The translations under genes and the position numbers were made by a program. The notes under the pieces are model-generated. The model ran no database searches and was not told the DNA's origin. It saw nothing but the letters and a program-made list of their open reading frames with translations. Of a stretch of DNA of 31,395 nt, positions 24,993 to 31,395 are shown piece after piece. Source of the DNA: DATLFP01 sp035540955 (GTDB taxonomy: Bacteria; Actinomycetota; Acidimicrobiia; Acidimicrobiales; CADCSY01). Every line of letters starts with the position of its first letter. Position 1 is the stretch's first letter. The stretch is taken from NCBI GenBank assembly GCA_035540955.1, contig DATLFP010000091.1:1-31395 (forward strand), read 5' to 3'.

Positions 24993-25568
24993 ATGTCGAA
25001 CAGCGCGTGGGGCAATCCGCAGGGCGAGATCTTCAATCGCCTCCTGCACGACCGCATCGTCGTCCTCGGCAGCGAGGTCCAGGACGACATCGCCAACCTG
25101 ATCATCGCCCAGCTCCTGTACCTGGAGGCCCAGGACCCGGAGAAGGACATCTCGCTCTACATCAACTCCCCGGGCGGGGTGATCACGAGCGGCATGGCCA
25201 TCTACGACACCATGCAGTTCATCAAGCCCGACGTGGCCACCATCTGCATGGGGCTCGCCGCCTCGATGGGCCAGTTCCTGCTCGCCGCCGGCGCTCCCGG
25301 CAAGCGCTTCAGCCTCCCGCACGCCCGGATCATGATGCACCAGCCTTCGGGCGGCGTCCGGGGCCAGGCGGCCGACATCGCCATCCAGGCCGAGCAGATG
25401 CTCTACGTGAAGAAGATCATGGCCGAGCGCATCGCCTTCCACACCGGCCAGACCGTCGAGCAGATCGAGGCCGACTCCGACCGCGACCGGTGGTTCACGC
25501 CGGAGCAGGCGATGGAGTACGGCATGATCGACCACGTCATCTCCAAGCGCGGCGACTCAGGCTCCTGA
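24993..25568 (+). CDS. clpP: ATP-dependent Clp protease proteolytic subunit
   Basis: ClpP forms the double-ring proteolytic chamber served by ClpX or ClpC and degrades, among others, tmRNA-tagged proteins. The 191-residue protein has the catalytic triad Ser91 (GLAASMGQFLL), His116 (MMHQPSGG) and Asp165 (DSDRDRWFTP), with the spacing of the Escherichia coli enzyme. SPGGVITSGMAIYDTM forms the oxyanion region. It appears as a single gene without an adjacent clpP paralogue or clpX. Actinobacteria often have two clpP genes, so another is expected elsewhere. ATG at 24993 follows a -10 box. The last 32 bp overlap the convergent HD gene. Confidence 0.96.
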   Translation: MSNSAWGNPQGEIFNRLLHDRIVVLGSEVQDDIANLIIAQLLYLEAQDPEKDISLYINSPGGVITSGMAIYDTMQFIKPDVATICMGLAASMGQFLLAAGAPGKRFSLPHARIMMHQPSGGVRGQAADIAIQAEQMLYVKKIMAERIAFHTGQTVEQIEADSDRDRWFTPEQAMEYGMIDHVISKRGDSGS

Positions 25569-26073
25569 GCTCGGCGACGAGCGGCTCGGGCACGTCGCCC
25601 CGGGCCGCCAGCAGCGTGACCACCTGCTCGTAGAACCACGCCCGGTCCTCGGCGCTGGCGTTGAACCCTCCGACGCCGGTGAGCACCCGGCTCCGCAGGT
25701 TGTGCAGCGTGTCGCACGCCGACACGAGCGCCGCATCCGGCGGGCCCGTGGCGAGATGGGCGAGATAGGCGTCCTTTCGGGCCCGCCACGTCGCCGGTCC
25801 GCGCGGCAGGTCGAGGCTGTCGGTGCACGACTCGACGATCCCCGCCACGACCGGCCCGAACCGGTCGCGCACGTCGTCAAGGGTGGCGCCGGTGTCCTCG
25901 ACGACGTCGTGCAGCACAGCCGCCACCGCGGCGTCCATCGACCCGCCGTGCTCGAGCACGAGACCGGCCACCTGCAGCAGGTGGGACACATACGGCGAGC
26001 CGTCCTTGCGGCGCTGGTCGCCGTGCCAGGCGAGGGCGGCCTCGACGGCGTCAGCCAGCGGCGGCTTCGGCAC
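25537..26073 (-). CDS. HD-domain protein, Mesh1-like candidate (p)ppGpp hydrolase
   Basis: A 178-residue stand-alone HD phosphohydrolase. Its motifs align by eye with the hydrolase domain of SpoT and Mesh1: GDQRRKDGSPYVSHLL (His31), LHDVVEDTGATLDDV (His55, Asp56, Glu59-Asp60), TDSLDLP, and SACDTLHNLRS (Asp121, Asn125). No synthetase, TGS or ACT domain follows, and the length is that of small alarmone hydrolases. The likely reaction is removal of the 3' pyrophosphate of ppGpp, though other nucleotides are possible. GTG at 26073 lies 8 bp after the rpe stop on the same strand, so it is in an operon with rpe. The 3' end overlaps clpP by 32 bp. Confidence 0.82.
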   Translation of the reverse strand: MPKPPLADAVEAALAWHGDQRRKDGSPYVSHLLQVAGLVLEHGGSMDAAVAAVLHDVVEDTGATLDDVRDRFGPVVAGIVESCTDSLDLPRGPATWRARKDAYLAHLATGPPDAALVSACDTLHNLRSRVLTGVGGFNASAEDRAWFYEQVVTLLAARGDVPEPLVAELRSLSRRAWR

Positions 26074-26081
26074 GGGGCGAG

Positions 26082-26741
26082 CTACCCACTCGGGGAGGCC
26101 GCTCGGGCCCGGAGGTCCTTGACCGCGTGCTCGAGGCCGTCGGGGTCGCGGTAGAGCGCCGATCCCGCTACGAGCCAGTTGGCGCCCGCTGCGGCCGCGC
26201 CGGCGATCGTGTCGGGCCCGATGCCGCCGTCGACCTCGATGTCGCCGTCGTAGATCGACCGCAGCGCCCGGATCTTGGGCTCCATGGTGGCGATGTAGGC
26301 CTGGCCGCCGAACCCGGGGTTCACGGTCATGACCAGCACCATGTCGACGAGGTCGAGCACGTGCTCCACGGCCGCGACCGGCGTGGACGGGTTGAGCGCC
26401 ACGCCCGGCGACGCGCCGAGCTCGCGCACCCGGCCCAGCGTCCGGTGCAGGTGCACGACCGACTCGGCGTGGACGATGAGCGTCTCGCAACCGGCGTCGA
26501 CCCACGCGGCCAGCTGCAGGTCGGGGTCGCTCACCATCAGGTGGGCCTCGAAGGGCACCGTGGCCCACCGGCGGCAGGCCTTGACGACGTCGGGCCCGAA
26601 GGTGAGGTTGGGCACGAACACGCCGTCCATGACGTCCCACTGGATGCGGTCGACCCCGGCGGCCTCGAGCGCCGCGCACTCCTCGCCGAGGCGGGAGAAG
26701 TCGGCGGGCAGGACCGACGGGACGATCTGGATCGGTCGCAC
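26082..26741 (-). CDS. rpe: Ribulose-phosphate 3-epimerase
   Basis: Rpe interconverts ribulose-5-phosphate and xylulose-5-phosphate in the pentose phosphate pathway. The 219-residue TIM-barrel protein has the family motifs: VPSVLPADFSRLGEE, WDVMDGVFVPNLTFGP (metal Asp), EAHLMV (metal His), MTVNPGFGGQAYI and the late VDGGIGPDTI (metal Asp), then VAGSALY for phosphate binding. The GTG at 26741 (VRPIQIVPSVL) is chosen because a TACGGT -10 box ends 7 bp upstream and the length then matches the family; longer starts extend into the promoter shared with the divergent methyltransferase gene. The HD gene follows in the same operon. Confidence 0.95.
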   Translation of the reverse strand: MRPIQIVPSVLPADFSRLGEECAALEAAGVDRIQWDVMDGVFVPNLTFGPDVVKACRRWATVPFEAHLMVSDPDLQLAAWVDAGCETLIVHAESVVHLHRTLGRVRELGASPGVALNPSTPVAAVEHVLDLVDMVLVMTVNPGFGGQAYIATMEPKIRALRSIYDGDIEVDGGIGPDTIAGAAAAGANWLVAGSALYRDPDGLEHAVKDLRARAASPSG

Positions 26742-26748
26742 CGGCACC

Positions 26749-26758
26749 ACCGTAATCT
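26749..26758. promoter_or_regulatory. Bidirectional promoter rpe / RNA methyltransferase with overlapping -10 boxes
   Basis: ACCGTAATCT on the plus strand holds TAATCT (26753-26758, 6 bp before ATG 26765) and on the minus strand TACGGT (26749-26754, 7 bp before GTG 26741). The boxes share TA at 26753-26754, as in the smpB/mec promoter. The two start codons are separated by 23 bp. Confidence 0.65.
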
Positions 26759-26764
26759 CGCGCG

Positions 26765-27937
26765 ATGGTGGACCCCGCGGACGCACCCGGCGGCGCGGCC
26801 GCGGTCGAGCTGACCACCACGACGATGGCGGTCGGGGGCGACGCCGTGGCCCGGACCGCCGACGGCAAGGTCACCTTCGTGACCGGCGCCCTGCCCGGCG
26901 AGCGGGTGCTCGCCACCGTCACCGACGTGCGCCACGACTTCGACCGGGCCGTGGCCGTCGAGATCCTCGACGCCGCGCCGGGCCGGGTCACGCCGCCGTG
27001 CCCCCACGTGGCTCGCGGGTGCGGCGGCTGTCCGTGGATGCACGTCGACCTCGCCGCGCAGCGCCGGCTCAAGGTGGAGCTCGTGGCCGAGGCCCTCCAC
27101 CGCATCGGTGGCATCGACTCGCCGCGGGTCGAGGCCGGCCCGCGCCTCCCGGCCGAGGCGTTCCGCACCACTGTCCGCCTCGCCCAGGGCAAGGGCTTCC
27201 GGTCGGCGCGCAGCCACGACGTGGTCGAGGTCGACTCGTGCCTCGTCGCCCACCCGCTCCTGGTCGAGCTGTTCGACGTCGACTTCAAGGGTGCCCGGGA
27301 GGTCACGCTCCGGTGCGGCGCCCGCACCGGCGATCGCTTGATCCTGACCGAGCCGGCCAAGATCCACCTCGACGTGCCCCGCGGCATCCACGTCGGCCCG
27401 CGGGCGTGGCTCACCGAAGAGGTCGCCGGCCGGCGGTGGCGCATCTCGGCGCGGTCGTTCTTCCAGGTCCGGCCGGATGGCGCCGACGCGCTCGTCGCCG
27501 CCGTGCGGAACGCGGCCGCCGGTGCACCCGCGGGACCGATGATCGACGCCTACGGCGGCGTCGGTCTGTTCGCCGGCACGGTTGGCGCCGATCGCGACAC
27601 GACGCTGCTCGAGTGGGGGCGCAGCTCGGTGGCGGACGCCGAGGTGAACGTGCCGGGCGCCGTCGTGGTGGCGACGGACGTGGCCCGCTGGCGGCCGCAC
27701 CCGGCGGCGCTGGTCGTCGCCGACCCGCCCCGCACCGGTCTCGGCAAGGCGGCGGCCGGCGTCCTCGCCGCCACCGGCGCCTCGCACCTCGCGCTGGTGA
27801 GCTGCGACCCGGCGGCGCTGGCGCGCGACGCCCGGCTGCTGTCGGCGCTCGGGTTCGCCCACGACGGCACCACGCTCGTCGACCTGTTCCCGCACACCGC
27901 CCACGTGGAGGCCGTCTCCCGGTTCATCCGCCGGTGA
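26765..27937 (+). CDS. TrmA/RlmD-type 5-methyluridine RNA methyltransferase
   Basis: A 390-residue SAM-dependent methyltransferase that makes 5-methyluridine in rRNA or tRNA. An N-terminal TRAM-like RNA-binding domain (about 12-70) is followed by 4Fe-4S ligands Cys79, Cys86, Cys89 and Cys159, then the SAM fold: DAYGGVG (261-267), DPPRTGL (from 320), the catalytic Cys347 in SCDP, and Glu382 in HVEAVSRF as the general base. Whether the target is 23S rRNA (as RlmC or RlmD) or tRNA cannot be told from sequence. ATG at 26765 lies 6 bp after a -10 box. The stop overlaps a GTG start for the sigma factor gene by 4 bp. Confidence 0.92.
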   Translation: MVDPADAPGGAAAVELTTTTMAVGGDAVARTADGKVTFVTGALPGERVLATVTDVRHDFDRAVAVEILDAAPGRVTPPCPHVARGCGGCPWMHVDLAAQRRLKVELVAEALHRIGGIDSPRVEAGPRLPAEAFRTTVRLAQGKGFRSARSHDVVEVDSCLVAHPLLVELFDVDFKGAREVTLRCGARTGDRLILTEPAKIHLDVPRGIHVGPRAWLTEEVAGRRWRISARSFFQVRPDGADALVAAVRNAAAGAPAGPMIDAYGGVGLFAGTVGADRDTTLLEWGRSSVADAEVNVPGAVVVATDVARWRPHPAALVVADPPRTGLGKAAAGVLAATGASHLALVSCDPAALARDARLLSALGFAHDGTTLVDLFPHTAHVEAVSRFIRR

Positions 27938-28539
27938 CCACGGTGCCGAACACCGGGGGCATGCGGCCCGACGACCTCACCATCGCCTCCGACGCCGCCC
28001 TCGTCGTGGCCATCGGCCGGTGGCGCCAGGACGCGCTCGCCGAGGCCTACCGCCGGCACGCGGGTGCCGTGTTCGCACTGGCCAGCCGGGTCACCGGCAC
28101 GAGGGCGCTGGCCGAGGACGTCGTGCAGGAGGTGTTCCTCCGGCTCTGGCACGACGCCGACCGCTTCGACCCGGCCCGCGGCTCGCTGCGGAGCTGGCTC
28201 CTCGCGCAGACGCACGGTCGCGCCGTCGACCTGGTCCGGTCGGAGTCGGCGCGCAAGGGTCGCGAGGAGCGCGAGCACCGCGGCCGGGCCGAGGCCGGCT
28301 ACGACCTCGAGCACGAGGTGTGGGACCTCGCCGTGGCCGACCAGGTGCGCGACGCGCTCGAGGCCCTTCCTGAAGCCGAGCGGCAGGCCATCGAGCTCGC
28401 CTACTACCGCGGCCTCACCTACCGGGAGGTGGCGGCGGTGCTCGACCAACCGGAGGGCACGGTGAAGAGCCGCATTCGCGCCGGCCTGCGCCGCTTGCGG
28501 GACGGCCTCCGCGATGCTGGCCTGGAGGTGACGACGTGA
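27934..28539 (+). CDS. ECF RNA polymerase sigma factor (SigK-like)
   Basis: An ECF sigma factor of about 201 residues. Region 2 is YRRHAGAVFALASRVTG...AEDVVQEVFLRLWHDADRF...SLRSWLLAQTHGRAVDLVR; region 4 is LPEAERQAIELAYYRGLTYREVAAVLDQPEGTVKSRI, a standard helix-turn-helix. It is directly followed by an RskA-type anti-sigma with a 4-bp overlap, the arrangement of mycobacterial sigK-rskA. GTG at 27934 overlaps the methyltransferase stop (GTGA) and suggests coupling; GTG 27943 and ATG 27961 are in-frame alternatives closer to the conserved region. The regulon cannot be inferred from this window. Confidence 0.92.
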   Translation: MTTVPNTGGMRPDDLTIASDAALVVAIGRWRQDALAEAYRRHAGAVFALASRVTGTRALAEDVVQEVFLRLWHDADRFDPARGSLRSWLLAQTHGRAVDLVRSESARKGREEREHRGRAEAGYDLEHEVWDLAVADQVRDALEALPEAERQAIELAYYRGLTYREVAAVLDQPEGTVKSRIRAGLRRLRDGLRDAGLEVTT

Positions 28540-29255
28540 CCCACGACGAGCTGCAGGAGCTGCTGGGCGCCTACGCCCTCGACGCCGTCGAGCCGCACGA
28601 GGCGGCCGCCGTCGAGGACCACCTCCGGTCGTGCCCGCGCTGCCGGGCCGAGGTGGCCGACCACCGGGAGACGGCCGCCTACCTCGCCCACGCCGGCGCC
28701 GAGGCACCCCCCGCGCTCTGGGACCGCATCGCCGGGGCCATCGATGCGCCGGCCGGCGCGGTGCCCCTCGCCCCGCGGTTCGCCGGACGCGGCTCGCAAC
28801 GGCGGTGGGCCACCGCGCTGGTGGCGGTCGCCGGCGCGGCGGCGGCCGCGGTCATCGTCGTGCTGGGTGTGCAGGTGCGCGACCAGGAGCGGCGCATGGA
28901 CGAGATGGAAGCGGCGCTGGCGGTCGCCGACCGGGGCCTGGCGGCGGCCATGGCCGATCCCGCGGCGGTGATGATGGATCTGGTCGGCGACGGCGGGACG
29001 CACGTGCCGGTCGTCATCAGCGGGCGCACCGCGTGGCTGCAGGCGGGCACCCTGCCGGCGTTGGCGCCCGGCCGCACCTACCAGCTGTGGGGCCTGGCGG
29101 GGGAGGACCTCGTGTCGGTGGCCGTGCTCGGCCACGATCCCGGCGTGGTGTCCTTCGATGTGGCCGGCTACTCGTTGCTGGCCATCACCGAGGAGGTCGC
29201 CCCGGGCGTCGTCCGGTCCGAGAACGAGCCGGTGGCCGCCGGCCGCCTGGCCTGA
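28536..29255 (+). CDS. RskA-type membrane anti-sigma factor
   Basis: A 239-residue anti-sigma factor partnering the sigma factor upstream. Residues 1-45 form the zinc-associated anti-sigma domain (His29-x3-Cys33-x2-Cys36 in EDHLRSCPRCRAEV). One membrane segment at about 90-115 (ATALVAVAGAAAAAVIVVLGV) is followed by an extracytoplasmic RskA domain (about 120-239, with GRTYQLWGLAG). Regulated proteolysis of such proteins normally frees the sigma factor. GTG at 28536 overlaps the sigma stop by 4 bp. The last 88 bp are antisense to the 3' end of the epimerase-like gene; this part encodes the conserved end of the RskA domain, so the anti-sigma end is likely real. Confidence 0.91.
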   Translation: MTHDELQELLGAYALDAVEPHEAAAVEDHLRSCPRCRAEVADHRETAAYLAHAGAEAPPALWDRIAGAIDAPAGAVPLAPRFAGRGSQRRWATALVAVAGAAAAAVIVVLGVQVRDQERRMDEMEAALAVADRGLAAAMADPAAVMMDLVGDGGTHVPVVISGRTAWLQAGTLPALAPGRTYQLWGLAGEDLVSVAVLGHDPGVVSFDVAGYSLLAITEEVAPGVVRSENEPVAAGRLA

Positions 29256-30565
29256 GGCTCGAGGGCGAGCACGGCGAGGGCCACGGCCACGCCGACCACG
29301 AGCGTGGCCGGGCTGGCGACGGCGTCGATGCCGTCGAGGGCGTGTCGGTGTCGGAGGTGATAGACGAGGTGGGGCACCGCGAACAGCAGGGAGGCGAGGG
29401 CCGCGGTGCGCACGAGCACCCGCCCGCCCACCGCAGCGGCGACGACGAGCACGAGCCCCAGCCCGAGGTTGAGGCCGCCGAAGTCGCGAACGAGGTGCTC
29501 GTTGAACGGCCCGTCGGCCGCCACCCAGCCCCGACCGAGCGGGAAGTCGTCGTAGAAGCCGCGCGGGAAGAACGTGGCGTAGATCCCGAGCATCAGCGCC
29601 GACGCGCCGAGGTACGCGAGCGCCAGGGTCTGCAGCAGGGGCGTCCGCGCGCCGGGCAGCTCGCGCACGAGTGACCGGAACCCCTCCCGCACGGAGGGAT
29701 GACGAGGTGCCCACCCGGTGGCGGCCTTGAACCGCGCGTTCGAGGCGCGGTTGGAGAGCCGGAAGATGCTGGCGTCCTCCCCTCCGAGCCGAAGCGCGGC
29801 GGCCGGCGGGCGCATGAGGCGTCGCCCGCCGACGGCGGCGGCGAGCGCGTCGTCGATCTCCCGCCGGGTCAGGGGCTCGTCATCGACGATGTTGTAGGCG
29901 CCGGCCGGCACGTCGAGCGCGGCCACGACGGCGCGGGCGGCGTCGTCGACTGCGATCATCGGCGCGTACGCGTCGGGGGCGCCGATCTTCATCGAGCCAC
30001 CGCGCCGAGCCATGGCGACCAGTGCGAGCGTGTGGGTCGAGTCGTGCGAGTAGAACTCGCCGAACCGCAGCGCGATGCCGCGCCCGCCGCCCGTTGCCGT
30101 GAACCGTGCCGCCTCGGCCTCGGCGGCGCGCACCGCAGCTGCCGCCCCGCCGTCGACGAGGGGCGTGTCCTCGTCGAGCCAGCGGTCGCCGCCGTCCTCG
30201 TAGACGAACGCCAGCGACTCCTGGACGTACACCGTCGCCCCGGCCGCGAGGGCGGCGTCGACGAGGATGCGGGCGCCGTCGGACCTGATGCGCTCGTGCT
30301 CGTGCCAGGCGGCGCGGCGCGTGGCCTGGGCGGGCGGGGGCACGTGGGTGGCGAGGTTGAGCACGGCGTCGTGGCCGGCGACCGCCGCTCGGGCGGCTTC
30401 GGCGTCGAACAGGTCGAGTCGGACCGGCGTGGCGCCGAGCGACCGGAGCAGCGCCGCCTTCTCCTCGGAGCGGGCGATCCCCGTCACCGCGTGGCCGGCG
30501 GCGACGAGGTCGCGCACCGCCCGCCGTCCGAGCACGCCGGTGGCACCGGCGACGAACACCTTCAT
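29168..30565 (-). CDS. NAD(P)-binding epimerase-like protein fused to a four-helix membrane domain
   Basis: A 465-residue two-part protein. Residues 1 to about 300 are an extended SDR/epimerase-like Rossmann domain (VFVAGATGVLGRRAV, NLATHVPPP, VQESLAFVYEDGG, LRFGEFYSHDS, YNIVDDEPLTRREID). The usual catalytic Tyr-x3-Lys is missing: the expected region reads AAAAVRAAEAEAARF, so it may bind NAD(P) without classical SDR chemistry. Residues about 325-440 form about four membrane helices around the segment FFPRGFYDDFPLGRGW and HLVRDFGGLNLG. ATG at 30565 has GAGGAGG upstream (7-bp spacing) and overlaps the Rrf2 stop by 4 bp (ATGA), so the two form an operon. The last 88 bp run antisense to the anti-sigma gene; the tail after the last helix is low complexity. 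Confidence 0.85.
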   Translation of the reverse strand: MKVFVAGATGVLGRRAVRDLVAAGHAVTGIARSEEKAALLRSLGATPVRLDLFDAEAARAAVAGHDAVLNLATHVPPPAQATRRAAWHEHERIRSDGARILVDAALAAGATVYVQESLAFVYEDGGDRWLDEDTPLVDGGAAAAVRAAEAEAARFTATGGGRGIALRFGEFYSHDSTHTLALVAMARRGGSMKIGAPDAYAPMIAVDDAARAVVAALDVPAGAYNIVDDEPLTRREIDDALAAAVGGRRLMRPPAAALRLGGEDASIFRLSNRASNARFKAATGWAPRHPSVREGFRSLVRELPGARTPLLQTLALAYLGASALMLGIYATFFPRGFYDDFPLGRGWVAADGPFNEHLVRDFGGLNLGLGLVLVVAAAVGGRVLVRTAALASLLFAVPHLVYHLRHRHALDGIDAVASPATLVVGVAVALAVLALEPQARRPAATGSFSDRTTPGATSSVMASNE

Positions 30566-31050
30566 CTGATGACCTCCTCGATCCATCGACCGCCGACCCG
30601 CAGCTGCTGAGCCGGTGCCTCGCGCACCGCCATCTCGAGCAGGTCGGCGACCGTGTGGGCTCGCAGCGACTCCCGCCAGGCATCCTCGGCCGCCCACATC
30701 ACGCGGGCGATGCCGCACGGCGCGGTGTAGGCCGACGGCGCGCACGCCGACGGTCCCCGTTGGCGGATCTCCGTGCAGGCAAAGGCGGCCTCGTCGCCCT
30801 CGACGGCGAGCACGACGTCGAGGACCGTGATGGCGCTCGCCGGGCGGGCGAGCCGGTAGCCACCCCGGGGTCCGGGCACCGACTCGACGAGACCGGCCTG
30901 GCTCAGGGCCTGGAGCTGCTTGGCCAGGTACGCGGCGGGCAGCTCGTGGTACTCGGCCAGGCGCGCCGCCGGAAGGGCGCGCCCCGGGGGTACGGCGGCG
31001 AGCACCGAGCAGCAGTGCAGCGCCCACTCGACGCCCTGTCCCAAGCGCAT
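30562..31050 (-). CDS. Rrf2 family redox/Fe-S-type transcriptional regulator
   Basis: A 162-residue Rrf2 regulator. The winged helix-turn-helix spans about 1-85 (GQGVEWALHCCSVLAA, LPAAYLAKQLQALSQAGLVESVPGPRGGYRLAR). Three cysteines follow at 92, 103 and 112 (ACTEIRQRGPSACAPSAYTAPCG), in the region where IscR and NsrR bind an iron-sulfur cluster, though the spacing (x10 and x8) differs from IscR (x5 and x5). It may sense iron-sulfur status, nitric oxide or redox state. It is translated from ATG 31050, directly at the edge of its own operator, and is followed by the epimerase-like gene in a 4-bp overlap. Confidence 0.9.
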   Translation of the reverse strand: MRLGQGVEWALHCCSVLAAVPPGRALPAARLAEYHELPAAYLAKQLQALSQAGLVESVPGPRGGYRLARPASAITVLDVVLAVEGDEAAFACTEIRQRGPSACAPSAYTAPCGIARVMWAAEDAWRESLRAHTVADLLEMAVREAPAQQLRVGGRWIEEVIR

Positions 31051-31075
31051 ATCTCGGATACTACATATCCGAGAT
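31051..31075. promoter_or_regulatory. Palindromic operator over the -10 box of the Rrf2 gene
   Basis: ATCTCGGATA (31051-31060) and TATCCGAGAT (31066-31075) are perfect 10-bp inverted repeats with a CTACA spacer. On the minus strand TAGTAT (31058-31063) is a -10 box ending 7 bp before the ATG at 31050. The operator abuts the start codon and fills almost all of the 28-bp gap, so the regulator very probably represses its own leaderless transcript. Confidence 0.8.
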
Positions 31076-31078
31076 CCG

Positions 31079-31395
31079 TCAGGCGTCCTCGATGACCCCC
31101 CGGGCCTGGAGGAGGGACCGGCCCCGCACGACGGCCACGCCGACGATGGCGCTCAGCGGGATCAGGAAGAGCAGCTTCTCCCACGGCTGATCGGTACCGC
31201 CGCGCACCGCGGTCGACTCGAACTGCGGCGCCGCCACCGAGCCCCTGCCCACGACGGTGGAGGCCGTCGTCGATGCATCGTCACCGGCGTCGGGCACCGT
31301 CGTCGCCGGGCTGGCCGTGACCGGTCCCGGCGGGGAGTAGGTCGGGGCGGGCGGGGTGGCGGTGCCGCCGCCGCCCGAGGGCTGCGGGGCACCCT
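31079..31395 (-). CDS. C-terminal end of a surface or exported protein (5' end outside window)
   Basis: The minus-strand frame is open from the stop TGA (31079-31081) to the window edge, giving at least 105 residues. It starts with a Pro/Gly/Thr/Ser-rich low-complexity stretch (PQPSGGGGTATPPAPTYSPP), typical of a cell-wall spanning linker. It ends with one membrane segment (LLFLIPLSAIVGVAVV) and a short basic tail (RGRSLLQARG), like a C-terminally anchored exported protein. No LPxTG sortase motif is visible. The start and any N-terminal domain lie outside the window, so the function is unknown. It is upstream of the Rrf2 gene on the same strand, with the Rrf2 operator in between. Confidence 0.65.
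   Translation of the reverse strand, partial: GAPQPSGGGGTATPPAPTYSPPGPVTASPATTVPDAGDDASTTASTVVGRGSVAAPQFESTAVRGGTDQPWEKLLFLIPLSAIVGVAVVRGRSLLQARGVIEDA

Overview
The window is a stretch of high-GC, densely coding chromosome, almost certainly from an actinobacterium. I would guess the class Acidimicrobiia, but only by inference. The actinobacterial signs are a mec-cysO-cysM cysteine cluster followed by a Rv1339-like metallo-beta-lactamase, rph and rdgB (the mycobacterial neighbourhood), a CarD with Trp85, a SigK/RskA-type sigma/anti-sigma pair, and frequent leaderless starts. No phage, transposon, CRISPR or integrase is visible. No stretch over 300 bp lacks a gene: the largest apparent gap (17832-18298) is filled by a tmRNA gene on the minus strand.

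Layout. 1-9.2 kb (+): secA (5' end missing), prfB, a membrane GAF-GGDEF-EAL protein, ftsE, ftsX and an M23 peptidase with coiled coil, a probable FtsEX partner. 9.2-12.5 kb: an OafA-type acyltransferase with SGNH domain (+), a GDT1-family cation exporter (-) and a DUF1206 membrane protein (+). 12.5-17.1 kb: an amidase, carD and an M20 amidohydrolase (+), a coiled-coil protein of unknown function (-), and a double hot-dog protein (+). 17.1-18.8 kb: a small secreted protein behind a structured leader, then ssrA and smpB (-). 18.8-23.7 kb (+): mec, cysO, cysM, an FAD/NAD reductase, the MBL phosphodiesterase, rph and rdgB. 23.7-26.8 kb: a D-threonine-aldolase-like PLP enzyme (-), tRNA-Leu(UAG), clpP (+), a Mesh1-like HD protein and rpe (-). 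26.8-29.3 kb (+): a 4Fe-4S RNA uracil methyltransferase, an ECF sigma factor and its anti-sigma. 29.2-31.4 kb (-): a nucleotide-sugar-epimerase-like protein fused to a membrane domain, its Rrf2 regulator with a clear operator, and the C-terminal end of a surface protein.

Functional threads. Cell division and envelope (SecA, FtsEX, M23); ribosome rescue and proteolysis (RF2, SmpB/tmRNA, ClpP); CysO-dependent cysteine synthesis; nucleotide and second-messenger turnover (GGDEF-EAL, Rv1339-like, Mesh1-like HD, RdgB, RNase PH).

The most striking non-coding signal is promoter architecture. Twelve genes have a TAnnnT -10 box ending 6-10 bp before the start codon with no Shine-Dalgarno, which predicts leaderless mRNAs. 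In two divergent pairs (smpB/mec and rpe/RNA methyltransferase) the opposing -10 boxes share the same TA step. Other points to check are the tmRNA (tag ANGDFAPAA, a 54/58 T-loop swap and a 12-nt tandem duplication), an autoregulatory Rrf2 operator over its own -10 box, an IscR-like dyad before cysO, and three 11-bp-phased repeats upstream of clpP.
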